DNA of 64,000 nucleotides from Grammothele lineata (GCA_002150815.3 NDFF03000381.1:682001-746000); one strand, 5' to 3'. Positions 10,969 to 23,405 are shown, numbered from the stretch's first letter. Numbers and translations are program-made. The notes: generated by a model from the letters alone, not told the origin.

Positions 10969-13455
10969 TCAATACGGCCAAGTATTGTCCAAGTTGAGCT
11001 CCATCAAGAAGCTGATACCCTCTTCGCGGTAGGTGTCCTCAGCGAGCGTCAAGGACGTGTTCGAATCACCGACAAACTCTAGCATGGTGGGCTTCTCCAG
11101 CGTGTACTTCGGCCAGGTCAAAGGACTTGTAGCGTTTCCGCTAGTAGAGTTGGTGATGTTGGAGCGACCGTTGGGGTCGAGCACGTTCGCAAAGCGGATC
11201 AGCATGTCAGCCATGTCCCCGCCCCCATACATGTTCGGGATCTCCGAGCCGTGAGTCTGCGCGCGTCAACGATGAGACACAACCGTATGACGATGCGCGC
11301 GCGCGAGACCACATACCGCGCCGTACTCGGGTATGACATCGCGGTTGCGCGCGTAACCTGACCCACACTCGGTTAGTGCCCCAATGATAACCGACCTTCA
11401 AAGGCAAAAGGAAAGACGTACGATACGTCCAGACGTCTTGCCCTTGCTCTGCGAACGCGCGCACAAAGCGGCGGCGGACTGCGTCTATGCCAGCGTCGCC
11501 CGCGATAGACGCGAGACGCTTGTACATAGGCGTGAGGACATAGAGATCACCAGTATCGTACGGCGCACCGAGCGCGGGATCATTGGGGTACAGCGCGAGT
11601 ATGCGCGCCATGTCTGCATTGCTGATGTTGGCATAGTATGCTGCCCGGAGCGTGGCCTCGAGTTGCGTGTCATTCCTGTTTTCGCAGCGTACGAACAAGG
11701 AAGGTAGTGGTAACATGCGTTTCAGCTAACACAAAACCACGCGGTCGCAGGCGCAAGTGCGGAGAAGACGTACGATATGGATGGGCTCTCTACTGTCAGT
11801 GCTGTACCCTCGTCTTCAGCGTTTCCTGTGAAGACGCGGAAAACATCGCGCGCGACCGCAGTTAGGCTCTTGCGAGTGCCCTGAAGCCCGAGCTAAATAT
11901 ACACTAACCTGCGACGACTGGGATCCGCGCAGCCTTCCCGCTAACGAGGAGCTTCTGGGGAAGTTCTGTGATGAATGTCCCATCCGCATGAGGAGACCAC
12001 ACCCCTAGTTCGCGCGCAGCCGCATCCACCGCCTCTGTAGAGGCGTTCCGAAGGCACGCGAGCGCCGCTTGTGTGTCCGTGCTAGTACAATTCAATGACT
12101 GGGCGAAGCGATCGTACGTCGCCTGCGCTGGCGCGAGATCGATCCAACCCACAGGTTGTACCGCTCCTGACTCGGCCCAGACGGCGTGGAATAATCCTTC
12201 GGTGTCCCCGTCATTGGCGACGGTGTGCAGCGCCGACGACACGCCACCAGAGCTTAGCCCTACCCTGCCCAAAATAGCGCAGGTGTCAGCCAGAAGACGC
12301 AGGGGCGCGTAGTGGGTAAGAGGGTCTTACAAGGTGACCCGATTGGGATCGCCACCAAAGTCGGCGATGTACTTCTGGATCCAACGGAGAGCTTCGCGCT
12401 CTGAAATCGACCATCAGGATATACTCTCGACCAACGAGTATGACGGCGCGCCACTCACGATCCTGCAGTCCGAGGTTCCCGACCTTGGCGTCCTTCATCA
12501 CTCTACCCGGAAGGAAGCCGTAAGCTGAGATTAGGTCATCAGTGCCCGATCTACGCCGAGAGTCTAAAGTGACGCTCACGCCCTAGACTGTTGACGCGAG
12601 GATCAACAGCTGAGTCCAGGAAACCCTCGTAAATCCAGGAGCACGCTCACCGATAGTTCATTGATACGAAAATTACAGGCTCTCCGAGCTCCATCGAGCG
12701 GTTGACCATGATACGGCCGTCGACGCTATGAGAAATTTGTGTCAATAAGTTACCAATTTTATCGCTCAAGCACACTGCTCTCACTCGGAGCTTCCGCCAA
12801 ACGAGAATGCACCTGGATTGGTCGGCAACTGTTAGCGCGGATAGTGCGATCGTGCCAGAAGGAATTACCAAGAAAGATGTACTGCATTTTAAAACCGCGC
12901 AAATCAGCTACCATTGTGTTTGAGATTGGACACCAACTTACGGCGACAACCGGGAACTTGTCTGTTGAGGTGGTATTCACCGGGGTAATGACGTTCAAAT
13001 TGAGACCTTTGAAGACACGTGTTAGCGTGGTCCTAAGCCCTTGCTAGAGATGACGCACAATCCCCGCTGAACGTTGACGAAGCCGGCATAGCATCTAAAG
13101 TTCCCAGATATGCTTCCATCTGGGGAGTCATCCAGGGTGGTTCAGGGCCAGTCTCGTTGTTGAAGTTGATGCAGAGGTTTCCGAACACAGTCGCATCTAT
13201 GGTCCCTACATAGGACCGTATGGGCTGAGGGACGTCGAAACGTAGATCTCCAATACTAACGTTATCGGATGAGCCGTCTTCAAGCACAGACGATAGAGAT
13301 GCTCACGGAGGTTGAGCGTATGGAACACCATAAAACGCATCTGTGAAGTTATCAGATACACCAATGAACGTGGCATTGCTGATCTGGACAGTTGTAGTCG
13401 CAGTGAGGGCGGATATCGCCTGCGCGATGACGAAGAAGGCGATCAGAAGACGCAT
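10969..13455 (-). CDS. Secreted type-B carboxylesterase/lipase, array copy A
   Basis: First of five tandem alpha/beta-hydrolase esterases. The ATG at 13455 begins a signal peptide (MRLLIAFFVIAQAISALTA). Exon 1 ends at VPYAQPP, as in all copies. The spliced order is GDLRF, the conserved cystine block GDCLNLNVITP built across an intron near 13040, the oxyanion loop IFLGAFSFGG (near 12880-12790), VDGRIMVNRS, and the nucleophile elbow GLSSGG at 12243-12260. The acidic member lies in EDEGT (DEGT at 11813-11824), and the catalytic His in THGSEIPNMYGGG (His codon 11251-11253). It ends LDNTWPY then stop at 10969. All three triad residues are present and no frameshift was seen. Its oxyanion loop is the most divergent of the five, with Leu-Gly-Ala where Gly-Gly-Gly is usual. 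Secreted hydrolase of carboxylic esters; the substrate is unknown. Confidence 0.88.
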
Positions 13456-13504
13456 GTCGTAGAAACCTCTTGGCAGGATGGCCAGCCGCTCTTCACGTTC
13501 AAAC

Positions 13505-13512
13505 GTTTTATA
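13505..13512 (-). promoter_or_regulatory. TATA box of esterase A
   Basis: Minus-strand TATAAAAC lies about 50 nt upstream of the ATG at 13455. Confidence 0.5.
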
Positions 13513-15063
13513 CGCTTCCCTACAGCGCACGAGTTCAGTGCGTCTCGCTTGCGGACGAAACAACAACACCATTTTCCATGCACATCATATAGACTTCTTC
13601 AGGAAGGATTGCTGATCCACCGCCAGCTCTTGGAATCTGTCACATATGCTTATTTACATGACACGTCAGTTTAGCGAAGACTGATGGTGGGGCCCTACGC
13701 ACCCAGACCTTTTTTTCACCAGAGTCATCAGACTGACCGTCCCCGGAAGATATTCAGCCCAATGAATGTAGCTGGACGGTGCAGTAACCCTATATTTGTA
13801 CTAGTGCACGCTCGAGTTTCATGCCATGCGGTAGAGCAATCCTCAAACAGCCTAGATGGAGCAGAGCATGGATATAAGTACTTGTGCTTTCCCTAGAAGT
13901 GCCACTCACAGTACACCGCGGCCCACACCAACGATCTGACAATACTCGACGAGCCACCCATATGACATTGAAAGTCCGTGCACCTCGCGGTGGACCTGAA
14001 ACCTGCCAAATTTGACTCGAACGCCGCTGATACGAGCCACAGACTCAGCACGCCACCATCTTGTAAAGAGGTATGTTGAAACGAACGTCCAAGGCTATCA
14101 TCAAGAGATCTAACTCGGTCAGCGACCTCATGAACCCACTTGTAGTAAAAAGAAGGTAGTTCATCTCGCCATAGTCGTGCATGTATCAGGCCTCGTGAAG
14201 ACGTATGGTGCCGTACACAGAAACCCATCAGAATCACAGCTACGATACCTATTGCAAATCTTGCGGCCGTCAAGGAGCTGAACAAGTCCCGGATACTGTG
14301 CCACGCTCTTCGTACTGCTTGCGTTTCTCCAACTTATCCCGCTGTCACGGTTCAAGTTGGCCTCCTGCTCCGGGCGGAGTCCCACCGCCGCATTTACATA
14401 TGACCTAGAGAATGTCATGATTATGAATCAATGAAATTTCCGAGGCATATCTGATCGTCAATATACTACTCACCGGAAGTTTAGCTAAGGAGTGTGGTGG
14501 AAAACCGCTGGTGGAACTTGAAAGTAGTACCCCGAGTCTCCGACAGGAGTCTCCGGGGCCCCGATCATAGCCCGCTAAGCGCTTACGCAGTGGCTGAGGT
14601 AATCGTGTTGGTGGCATGTCGAAGGTCAAGTTGGAAGGTCCACATGCAGAGGATCTTAGTATGTCCCTTCAACTTCTCAGCGGGTGGCAAGTGCTGACAC
14701 TGGTGCGTTAAGTATTCCAAGAGTCATAGCGCGCGTTGTGGAAGTAGGGTAGGATAGGCTACGCTGACGTCGCAAGTTTGCAATGACGTCATTCCTAATA
14801 TTTGAGTTGTCATGGCAGCAGGCCATCTGAGTCCGGGAACCCAACTCACTGCACTCATCATGGTCGACTGGCACGAGAGTCATCTATGTCTGAGAGATGA
14901 GAGTCGGCGATATAGTGTATAAATGCCCGTGAGGGAGCAGATAGCAGTTACACAGTGGCAGCAGTGTCTATCGGTATGGGGAGAGCATCCGAAGGTCCTG
15001 GCACTCGCTCGAGGTATTGTTCACCTACAGATATCACCGCTTCACCGACCGGCCTAAAACCTT
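13513..15063. other. Spacer between esterases A and B
   Basis: About 1.5 kb with no supported gene. A minus-strand open frame of 130 codons at 13893-14285 starts with a hydrophobic stretch (ARFAIGIVAVILMGFCV) that could be a membrane segment, and a related open stretch lies at 14161-14418. I cannot join them into a gene or assign a family, so they may be remnants of a decayed membrane-protein gene. Confidence 0.4.
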
Positions 15064-17436
15064 TCAGTTTGGCCAGGGCATCTTCGTATTCAAGTTGATG
15101 AGAAACCCGATCGGCTCAGCACGGTATGTGTCGTTCGTGAGCCCCAGTGTCGTGTTCCCCGATAGGTCGAGCAGGACAGGGGTTGCATTATTGTACTTGG
15201 GCCAATCTTGCTCGATCCCGGGCGCACAGTTCGGATCGAACGTGTTCGCGAATTGAATGAAGAGGTCTTGCAGGTTTCCGCCTGGCGAGTACATGTCCGG
15301 GATCTCGGACGCATGAGTCTGGAAGGGAAGATAGAGAGGAATACAAGTTAGGACATAGCACCGACACGCCAGAAACACCCGATATACTGACCGAGCCGAA
15401 GCCGGCGACGTAGTTCCTCCGGTAATCTGCACATGAAGATCGTTCATCACTGGAGGCGCACTATGTTCACACGCTCACACTATACTCACAGTACGACCAC
15501 ACGTCTTGCCGCGAGCTCAGCTGCTGAGAGAAGAAGCGGCGGATAGAGTCGACACCAGCGTCGCCCTCGAACGACGCTATGCGTTTGTGCATCTTCGTGT
15601 ACTGAAAGTCGGTGCCTGTCCCGTATGGGGAGCCCACAGTAGGGTCGTCGGGGTAAAGCTGTAGAAGCGTCTGCGCATCCGCGTCGGAGATGTTGCGATA
15701 ATACGCGATCTTGACGAGTTCAATAAACTCTTCGTCGCTGCTGTGCACGTAGCAGGGCTGGTGAGCGCTGTGCAGACAAGTTCCTTAGAGATAACGCACT
15801 CTATGTCGGGGATGTTCACCGCGAACAACGTGCCTTCGTCCTCGGCATTCCCTGAACCGGAAAGGAATCAGTCTTTACTACTGCAGACGGCAATAAAAGG
15901 GTGAACTTGCCCGCCACAACCGGGACGCGCGCATGCCTGCCGTCCAGAATCATCTGCTGCGGTAGGTCCTCGAAGACGCTTCCGTCCGCATTTGGAGTCC
16001 ACACGACCCCCGTACCGGCGGCGCTCGCGTTCGTTACGGCATCGATCGGAGCTTGTCTAATGCACTCCAGCGTGTTCGTCGTGTTAGAACAGTTGAGAGA
16101 TGCAACGTAAGTGTTGTATACAGTCTGGGGCTGGGGAGCGTCGATATAACCAATGGGCTGTACTGCGCCGGACTCGGCCCACACTGCATGGAAGAGATTC
16201 TCGGTAGAGCCATTGCCGTAGACAAGATGGAGGCCGGCAGAGACGCCACCCGAGCTCAAACCGAAGCTTGGACAAGGTGATGTTAACACTCAAGTACAGG
16301 AAAGCGATGAAGAATTATCCTCACAGGGTAACCTTGTTGGGGTCTCCGTTGAACTTTGAAATGTACCTCTGGATCCATCGGAGAGCCTCGCGTTCTACAG
16401 GCAGGGGGCAATGTTGAGGATAGTCCGACGGGAAGACCCGGAGGGTTACTTACGGTCTTGCATGCCCAGGTTTCCAACCCCAGCGTCCTTGACTTCTTTC
16501 CCAGCGAGGAACCCGAGAGCTATCGCCACACGTCAGCAAATACTCCTAGATAAAAGGAAAGAACTTGCGTCCTAGCCTATTGCGGTCATTCAGCAGAGTC
16601 AGTAAACATAAATTCACGTAAGCTAACCTGTGATTCATGGAGACGAAGATGACAGGCTCCCCAAGTTCGACGGAGCGTTTGACCATCACGCGGCCATCGA
16701 CGCTACATTCATATGATTAGACCGTCCATATGCGTAAAAGGGGGACATACTCGTAGGCTCCTCCGAATTCGAATGCTCCAAAAAAGATGTACTAATGACA
16801 GCTATCAGATTCTGGAGAATGATATGTTCGTCGAACGTACCGCGACGACAGGAAGCTTAGCATCTGGCTTGATCTTCGTAGGCGTGATTACATTCAAGTT
16901 TAGACCTGATCATATACATTTTATTTGAATGCTTATCCTTCGCCTAGAATCCGAGTATATCCAGATACACTCACAATCCTCGTCATAGGGCGCTGGTGGT
17001 GGCTCGTTGAAGATGGCTAGGAACTGCTCTTGTTCGGTAGTTAGCCATGTCGGAAGAGGCGGCGGCGCCTGGACGAAGTTGTAGCATAGGTTCCCGAACG
17101 CGGTGGCATTAACCGTGCCCGAATACGGATCGTTGGGGACTGGGGTGCTAAGTCGGAGTTCTCCCGTGCTGCGTGGAAGAGATGTATCACATGAGGGACG
17201 AGAGACGAGAATGCGACTGCGGGGTAAGGACGGGCGTCATGGGGAGGCACGTACGGAGGTTGGGCGTAGCGGAGGCCGTAATATGCGTTGGTGTCACCAT
17301 CCGATGTACCATACACTTGGGCGGAATCGAGGTGGACCGTCGGCGTAGGGTAACAGGAGGTAGGTGTCGAGCCCGCAGAGGCGCACAACCCGTGAAGCGC
17401 AAGGGCGAGGGTTGTGAGGAGGACGCAACGAATCAT
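15064..17436 (-). CDS. Secreted type-B carboxylesterase/lipase, array copy B
   Basis: The ATG at 17436 opens a signal peptide (MIRCVLLTTLALALHGLCAS). Exon 1 again ends LRYAQPP and continues after an intron with TGELRL. Conserved blocks follow: DEDCLNLNVITP (intron split near 16970), oxyanion loop YIFFGAFEFGG (near 16800-16755), VDGRVMVKRS, nucleophile elbow GLSSGG at 16245-16262, and EDEGTLFAV near 15835. The His motif is THASEIPDMY near 15300-15320, where Ala replaces the Gly seen after His in copies A and C-E. It ends NTKMPWPN then stop at 15064. Triad residues are complete, the frame is open across the joined exons, and the length is similar to copy A (roughly 540 residues). Closest relatives in the window are A and C, which share the FGAF loop and the PVGW/PIGY segment after the elbow. 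Confidence 0.88.
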
Positions 17437-17487
17437 GGTGGTGAGAATGTCGAGCGCACTGTCTGAAGGGCTCCCTCAGCCCCGAGC

Positions 17488-17494
17488 TTTATAT
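17488..17494 (-). promoter_or_regulatory. TATA box of esterase B
   Basis: Minus-strand ATATAAA lies 52 nt upstream of the ATG at 17436. Confidence 0.5.
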
Positions 17495-19374
17495 GAGGGA
17501 GGCATGGTCGGCTTCGGTGAGTCGGAGAAGGTATGATATCGGCGACAAGTTTCGGCACCAGCCAGGACTAGATGACATGTCTCCGTGAGACACGTAACCT
17601 CGGAAGAATAAAGGCTCACCAAAAGGAGGAACGTCCTCCATGCCTGTCTTCCTCACCGCGCCAGCGAGAGCGAGTAGGGTGTAGAGCGCAGTGAGATTGT
17701 TCATAGAGCGCCCAAATCACACTGCCTTCAAAGCTTCATGTTCCGACCATAAAGACGACGTAGAGACGCGGCTGCGCCCTACGGTTGGGAGCGTTTGACA
17801 AGCATATGCACCGCGATAGACAGCTTTGGTGCTTGACATGATTCAGCTTCAGGAGCGGGCTCTTGATCGAAGACGCTTTCGGCGCCGCCAAAAAAGAGAA
17901 GTCAGTGATTATGGCGCTTCTGATCGAATAGAGCTCACTTGGCTACTTCTCTTTGCGGGCTTACGTTCAGGAGGATTGAATCGTACGGCATAAGGACGTT
18001 GATGAGTACCACGCAAGAGCATGGGTGCAAGAATCAACGGCGACGAACATCCTGCGTAACGTGTATCATTCAAATTCGAGAGAAATTGTAGCGCTACGAG
18101 CAATGAGTTTCAACGCGGGCCGCCAAAGTCGGAATGCGATGATGTCATTAGAACTGTTGATTCGGGAGGGATATCGCTTCTTGATGCATGAATCTGTGGT
18201 CCGATACGGAAACCTCCCTAGGGGATTTCCTGTTTAAAATGAGATGAATTTGTCATTACAGAAGGAAGTACTGGGTACCCCTACAGAGGTGGCGACTACT
18301 TCGAAATAGGGAGATGGGCTCCTATGTTCGTGTGGCCACGAGGGTATCCACAGGAATGCCATGTCGCGCCATCTGAAAAGGGCGTAAGCTGAGAAACAAA
18401 TGCAAAAATGTAGGAACCGACCGAGCACGGGGGAAGAGGCATCGGATTTCCCGACCGGATTCGTGCCAAAAGGGAAGTTCATTGCTTACTCGGTTGCGCG
18501 CAGGGTATCTTGTGCTGCTTGTCGCCGCTGAGGTCAAATGGTTGAGACAACAAGCGCTAGCATAGAGAGGGAAGTTACAAGTATTACTGCAGAACATGAC
18601 ATCTCATCCGGTATAATGAGGCTGGCATACGGTAAGGGCCCTTCGAAATTTCAAGAGGAATCTCAACTATTCTTGGGTAATGAATCCCCTCGTCAGCAAG
18701 CCGCATACAGGAAAAACCTATGCATCTCAATAACGTACGATAACAAGGGCGCATAGAAATGAAGACGTCAATGTCCTGTCTTCCGGATAGTCGAGAAGCG
18801 GTGGCCGTTGCGTTCCGCCACTTCCCAAGGCACAAAGATGTCTTCGCCGACATCCGCGGAATCGGACCCGCGCGCCGAAATAGCTGAAGCAGAATCGACT
18901 TTGACAAACGACACCGACGAAATGTGAATGAACGCGTAGTTTGAGTGGCCGACGGCTCGGTCGCGAATGCATCCGAGGCTCATTTTCTCCGACAGTATCG
19001 CACCGAGACGAGCTATTATACTGTCAGCCCCGTGCATCGACTTAGGGAAGAACATACGTACCTGTGCCAGAAATAATTCGTCGGAACTTGAGCGAGGCGC
19101 TTCGTCAAGTCGACGGACAGTTGGTACATTGCAACGCCAAACACACGTCGTGCCGTCCGGAGGATACAAGTGACGCCAGACGTTGTCCCACGGAGTAACT
19201 GCGCCGACGTCACGAGAGCTATCAGCCACCTTGCCGCCGCTGGCGGAGCGCTCGGGCACACCGCCCAGTGGAAACCTCTCGACAGATGAATCAGGAAGGC
19301 GAGTACGTTCGCAGCACAACCATGCTCACCAAGTCATCCGTGGATGTGAGGGTAGAAACGGATGCGGTGGCACC
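17495..19374. other. Spacer upstream of esterase B with two unexplained open frames
   Basis: No gene can be supported. A minus-strand frame at 17489-17704 (71 codons) begins MNNLTALYTLLALAGAV, which looks like a signal peptide, but it loses any esterase likeness after that. It could be the stub of a lost array copy or chance. A 183-codon minus-strand frame at 18768-19319 is the longest in the spacer; it has no domain I recognise and no obvious splice partners. The rest is stop-rich on both strands. Confidence 0.35.
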
Positions 19375-19568
19375 CGAGGTTTCGTCGCGACTGTTCCTCC
19401 ACCATGCTCCACGAATCCGCATTTGAGACGCCTTGGCCTCAGGATGTTGCTAATAAAAGACAAACATATTCGTTTAGCAAGTGTAAACAGTGCAGAAAGA
19501 CAGCGGAATGCGTAGGTACCTGTGTAGGGACCTATGCACGAGGTGTCGTCGCGACTGCTCCTCCACCG
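19375..19568. repeat. Direct repeat pair, 29 nt units 165 nt apart
   Basis: The unit at 19375-19403 and the unit at 19540-19568 share the core TCGTCGCGACTG followed by TCCTCCACC, with about three mismatches over 29 nt. Both lie upstream of the small secreted protein gene. On the minus strand both translate to a GGGxVATxPR segment, so they may instead be duplicated pieces of a lost coding exon. Confidence 0.5.
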
Positions 19569-19657
19569 AACTCCACCACAATGATCGTTGCTTCGCCCAT
19601 GACGAGAGGCGTACTGAAAGGAACAACAGCCTCGACGATCGCAGCGATCTGAAGAAC

Positions 19658-19664
19658 ATAAAAG
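19658..19664 (+). promoter_or_regulatory. TATA-like box of the small secreted protein gene
   Basis: ATAAAAG lies about 100 nt upstream of the ATG at 19759. Confidence 0.4.
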
Positions 19665-19758
19665 AGAGGGTCAGAAAGCGAGAGTCGCCAGTTCACCAGA
19701 ACAACCAACACAGACAATCAGCCTCACCAGCTTCACTCGCCCCTACACCGTCTCCAAT

Positions 19759-20282
19759 ATGCGCTTCACCACCTCCTTCTTCACTCTCGCCGCCGCCATC
19801 GCCGCCATCACCACACACGTCGTCGCCAGCCCTGCTCCTGTAAGTCTCCTCCGGTACCATCCCTTTCCTGCTTCATGCCATCTGACTGGCATCTACCAAT
19901 CTAGGCTGTCAACCTCATGTCAGAGGACGACTTCAAGAACTGGCTCGCCACCACCGACGCCGACATCACTTACGTCGGAGAGCCCATCGACACCAACTCC
20001 TCCGCGTCCTCCAGCCTGACCAAGCGCGCCAACGTCATGGTCACGTACTGCACCAAGCGGACCAACAATGTGTGCGGGGGCAGCTGCACGGTGTACAACG
20101 GAGGTGCTACGTGCCTGAGCACTCCGGGGACGGCATGCTTGAGCGCGACGGCGAACGTCGGGTTCTGCGACCACGGTGGATGCAGCGGGAGCTGCAACCA
20201 GTTCAGCAGCTGCGGGACGCGGCTTGACAACAACTTCTGCTCGACTCCCGGCACGTCCTCGGTCATTGTCCCCTCGACCTAA
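19759..20282 (+). CDS. Small secreted cysteine-rich protein with Kex2 site
   Basis: Two exons (19759-19839 and 19905-20282) encode 152 residues. Residues 1-23 form a signal peptide rich in Ala and Ile. A propeptide of about 45 residues (MSEDDFKNWLATTDADITY region) ends at the dibasic site TKR (Lys67-Arg68), a likely Kex2 cut. The mature part would have 84 residues and ten cysteines, at 76, 84, 88, 97, 105, 115, 120, 124, 130 and 139, an even number that fits five disulphides. It contains two similar halves: CGGSC...STPGT (84-103) and CSGSC...STPGT (120-144). No enzymatic motif is visible. Similar short Cys-rich secreted proteins are common but uncharacterised in Agaricomycetes. A role as effector-like or matrix protein is inference. 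The gene is on the strand opposite the esterases and sits between copies B and C. Confidence 0.85.
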
Positions 20283-20938
20283 GCAATCAGCGTAATACGC
20301 GGTGAGTACGATTGTAAAAGCGAGTCGTATTGCATAGGCTGACCTTCAATCTAGAAGTCGATCTGAAGTGCTTGATTGAAGTGTATGGCTCTCCGGAGTC
20401 GCAGTGATTACAGCCTCAATGTATGCACGCAATGTGCCCGTGTTTATGCTCCTCGCGTAGTAAATGAAGTCGTAGTCTTGCCAAAGATGAGCCCGTGATG
20501 CCTGGCATACACGAAAGGGAAATGAGTCGCCAAAGACTCACCTATACACACACCATTGAAGCATTGGGGCCAAGTTCTGAGTTGACTATGAAGCATCTCG
20601 GAAGGCTAGCAAGGGACGGGTGTAGCAGTTGGAAGAAGCGTACGACGTCGACAAGCCCGACTCGGAGTTGGGCTCGAGTCCAACACGAGGACCGATGACG
20701 TCACGCGTCAAGGCGCCTATCCTTACCCATACCTTCTCTGGCTCATGATTGGTTCACGACGTCGCGTGCACTAAATGCTGTATATTCCGACGACGCCTAC
20801 GCGATGGCCGCATTTTGCATACAACTGTTGAAAGTAATCACCAAGGCCAGAACCCCAAGATCGCCTGGCACTGGCGTCGGACTGCGCGGCCGCCGTGTAG
20901 TACAACTCTACCTGTACACTGTACTCTAGGATCGCCGC
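20283..20938. other. Convergent spacer between the secreted protein and esterase C
   Basis: About 650 nt shared by two 3' ends. It contains only short frames (67 codons at 20495-20698 is the longest on the plus strand). No repeat or RNA gene was seen. Confidence 0.5.
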
Positions 20939-23356
20939 CTATTGCTGCCACTGAATATCGTAGTTGAGTTGCATGACCAGCTCAATCGGTTCCTCGCGAT
21001 ACGTATCGTTGATGATCCTCGTCGACGTATTGCCATAGAAGTCCATGCTGACCGGGCAGTCAGGGTTGTACGTCGGCCAGGTGGCGATGCGCGCCCCTGG
21101 AGCTCCATTTGGATCATGCCAGTTCGCGAAGTGAATGAACAGCGCTTGCATGTCCCCGCCGGAGTACATGTCGGGGATCTCGGAGCCGTGCGTCTACGGA
21201 GAAATGGGAACGTCAGCCGGGGCGCGCGGGCGGTGGTACATGGAATGCACGTACCGAGCCGTAACCGGGGACGTCGTGGCGTTCGAAGACTGTCAGGGTC
21301 GCGTTGTGTCATGTTAGTGTTAGAGTTGCGGACGCAAACAGATCGGCCACTCACAGTATGACCACACCTTACTGCCCTCCTGCGCGCTCGTGGTCTGTAC
21401 GAAGAAGCGGCGGACTGCATCGACCGTGATGTCCCCGAGCATGGACGCGATGCGCTTGAGCATTGGGGTGTACTCGTATAGGTTACCCGTTCCGTACGGC
21501 GCTCCCACAGCGGGGTCGTTCGGATACAGAGTTAACAGTTTTTGCATGTCTGCGTCGCTGATGCTGGCGTAGTAACTCTTCTTGATCACCTCGGCGACCA
21601 ATGTGTCATCGCTATGTGGGAGGGTGTTAGTTTGCGACCATACACAATGTTGGCAAGACCACGCACTCCACGGATGCTGGTACACCAATGGCGAAGAGAG
21701 TGCCTTCGTCCTTCGCATTTCCTACATAGGGTGGACGGAATGGGTACGCGCTCAATTCGGCTCACGAAAGGCATCCAGAAAGTAAAACTTACCAGCTACG
21801 ACAGGCACTCGCGCATTCTTTCCCTCCTTCAAGAGCTTCTGGGGAGTGTCTGTTATAAAGTCGCCATCTGCGTGCGGCTGCCACAATGTGGACGGAATCC
21901 CTGTCGAGTTGACCAAGGCGTCGATCGGCGCCTCGCGGAGACATGCGAGCGAGTCTGTTGCGTCCGAACAGTTCATCGCTTGCGCGTACGCGTCGTACAC
22001 AGCTTGTGCGCTAGGCTGGTCAATCCAAGGCGCGGGTTGGATCACACCAGACTCGGCCCAGACCGCGTGAAAGAGGCCTTCGGAATCGCCGTCGTTGACT
22101 ACAGTCTGGAGCGCGCCGCTGATGCCACCTGAGCTAAACCCGAGGCTGTGAAGAGCATGTCAGGCGCTTCAGACACAACGCAGCGCAAGGGCGAGCAAGC
22201 GCTCTTACAGAGTAACCCGATCAGGGTCGCCGCCGAACTCTGGTATGTATTGCTGTATCCACTTGAGGGCTTGACGTTCTGCAAACAAAAGCTAGAGTCA
22301 AATCACAGGAGCCGTGAAATATGCTGGGACAGGCAAACATACGATCTCTTAGCCCAATGTTCCCGACATTGGCATCCTTGATCTCTTTGCCAGGAAGGAA
22401 CCCCAGAGCTGTGACGGCACTGAGTTAGCCCCCTTCGGACACGCGATATTCGAGTAATACGCACGTCCCAGTCTGGGCAGCCCTACGGTTAGTATTGAAA
22501 GAATGGAACTTGACTATGATTTTCGCACCTATGATTCATTCCCACCCAAACAACGGGTTCATTGAGCTCAACGGAGCGGTTGACCATGTACCTTCCGTCC
22601 AAACTACCGGGCAAGAGTGAGACTCGTTCACATGATGTTGTGCGGCCGAAGACGTACTCATAACCTCCACCAAACTCGAAAGCGCCTAGAGAACCCGCGT
22701 CGTGCTCAGACGAATCCTGTATGTGGAACATTGTTGATAGGCAAACGTACCGAAAAAGATATACTGTAACAAGACTGATCAGCGGTAACACGCTCAAGTA
22801 AGCGACGGGCGGGCGTACAGCGACTACAGGGAACTTGGCGCCTTTTGTGGCGAAAGACGGGGTGATAACGTTGAGGTTGAGGCCTCAAGAGATGGTCAGC
22901 TCAAGAGCGCGCGCACGCTTCGCTCCACTTACAGTCCTCATCATACGTAGGAGTGATGGGAAGCTCGAATTGGCCAGTGAAGTATTCTCTCTGATCTGGA
23001 GTGGTGTAGTTGGGTAGGGTTGCCGGGAAGACGTAGGGGTAACACAAGTTTCCGTATGCGGTGGCGTTGACCTCCCCATAGTAAGGGTCGTTGGGTACAG
23101 GGGCCCTGAAGCGCAGATCTCCCACACTGCAGACCGGTCACGATCAGACGCGTCTAACAGGGGGTAGCGGAAAGACTTACGGAGGCTTGGCAAAGGGGAG
23201 CCCTAGAAACGAGTGGGTGAGCCCGTCATTGACACCATGGACAAGCGCTTCGTCAAGGACGACGGTCGGATGGAGACTAGCGTCGGTGGTATTTGGGGCT
23301 GCAGCGAGAATATGGACAGCCTGAAAGGCTAAACTGACAAGGGCAAACGATCGCAT
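20939..23356 (-). CDS. Secreted type-B carboxylesterase/lipase, array copy C
   Basis: The ATG at 23356 opens a signal peptide (MRSFALVSLAFQAVHILAAA). Exon 1 ends LPFAKPP, then VGDLRFRAPVPNDP. The cystine block DEDCLNLNV is restored by splicing near 22930. The oxyanion loop is YIFFGAFEFGGGY (near 22760-22660), followed by GRYMVNRSVELNEP. The nucleophile elbow is GFSSGG at 22124-22141; this is the only copy with Phe before the Ser. The acid site reads KDEGTLF (others have EDEG; the catalytic Glu is kept). The catalytic His is in THGSEIPDMYSGG (His codon 21188-21190). It ends DIQWQQ then stop at 20939. The joined exons show no break. It shares the YGFLPG/LGFLPG block after strand 6 and the DFITDTPQKLL segment with A. 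Confidence 0.88.
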
Positions 23357-23399
23357 GGCTCGGTGAACGCGAGGAAGACTGGACGCACCAACGCAGATC

Positions 23400-23405
23400 T
23401 TTATA
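23400..23405 (-). promoter_or_regulatory. TATA box of esterase C
   Basis: Minus-strand TATAAA lies 44 nt upstream of the ATG at 23356. Confidence 0.5.

Noticed and set aside
18768..19319. 183-codon minus-strand frame
   Set aside because: It looks somewhat protein-like, but I could not find conserved motifs, a plausible start context or joining exons. Kept only as a note in the spacer entry.
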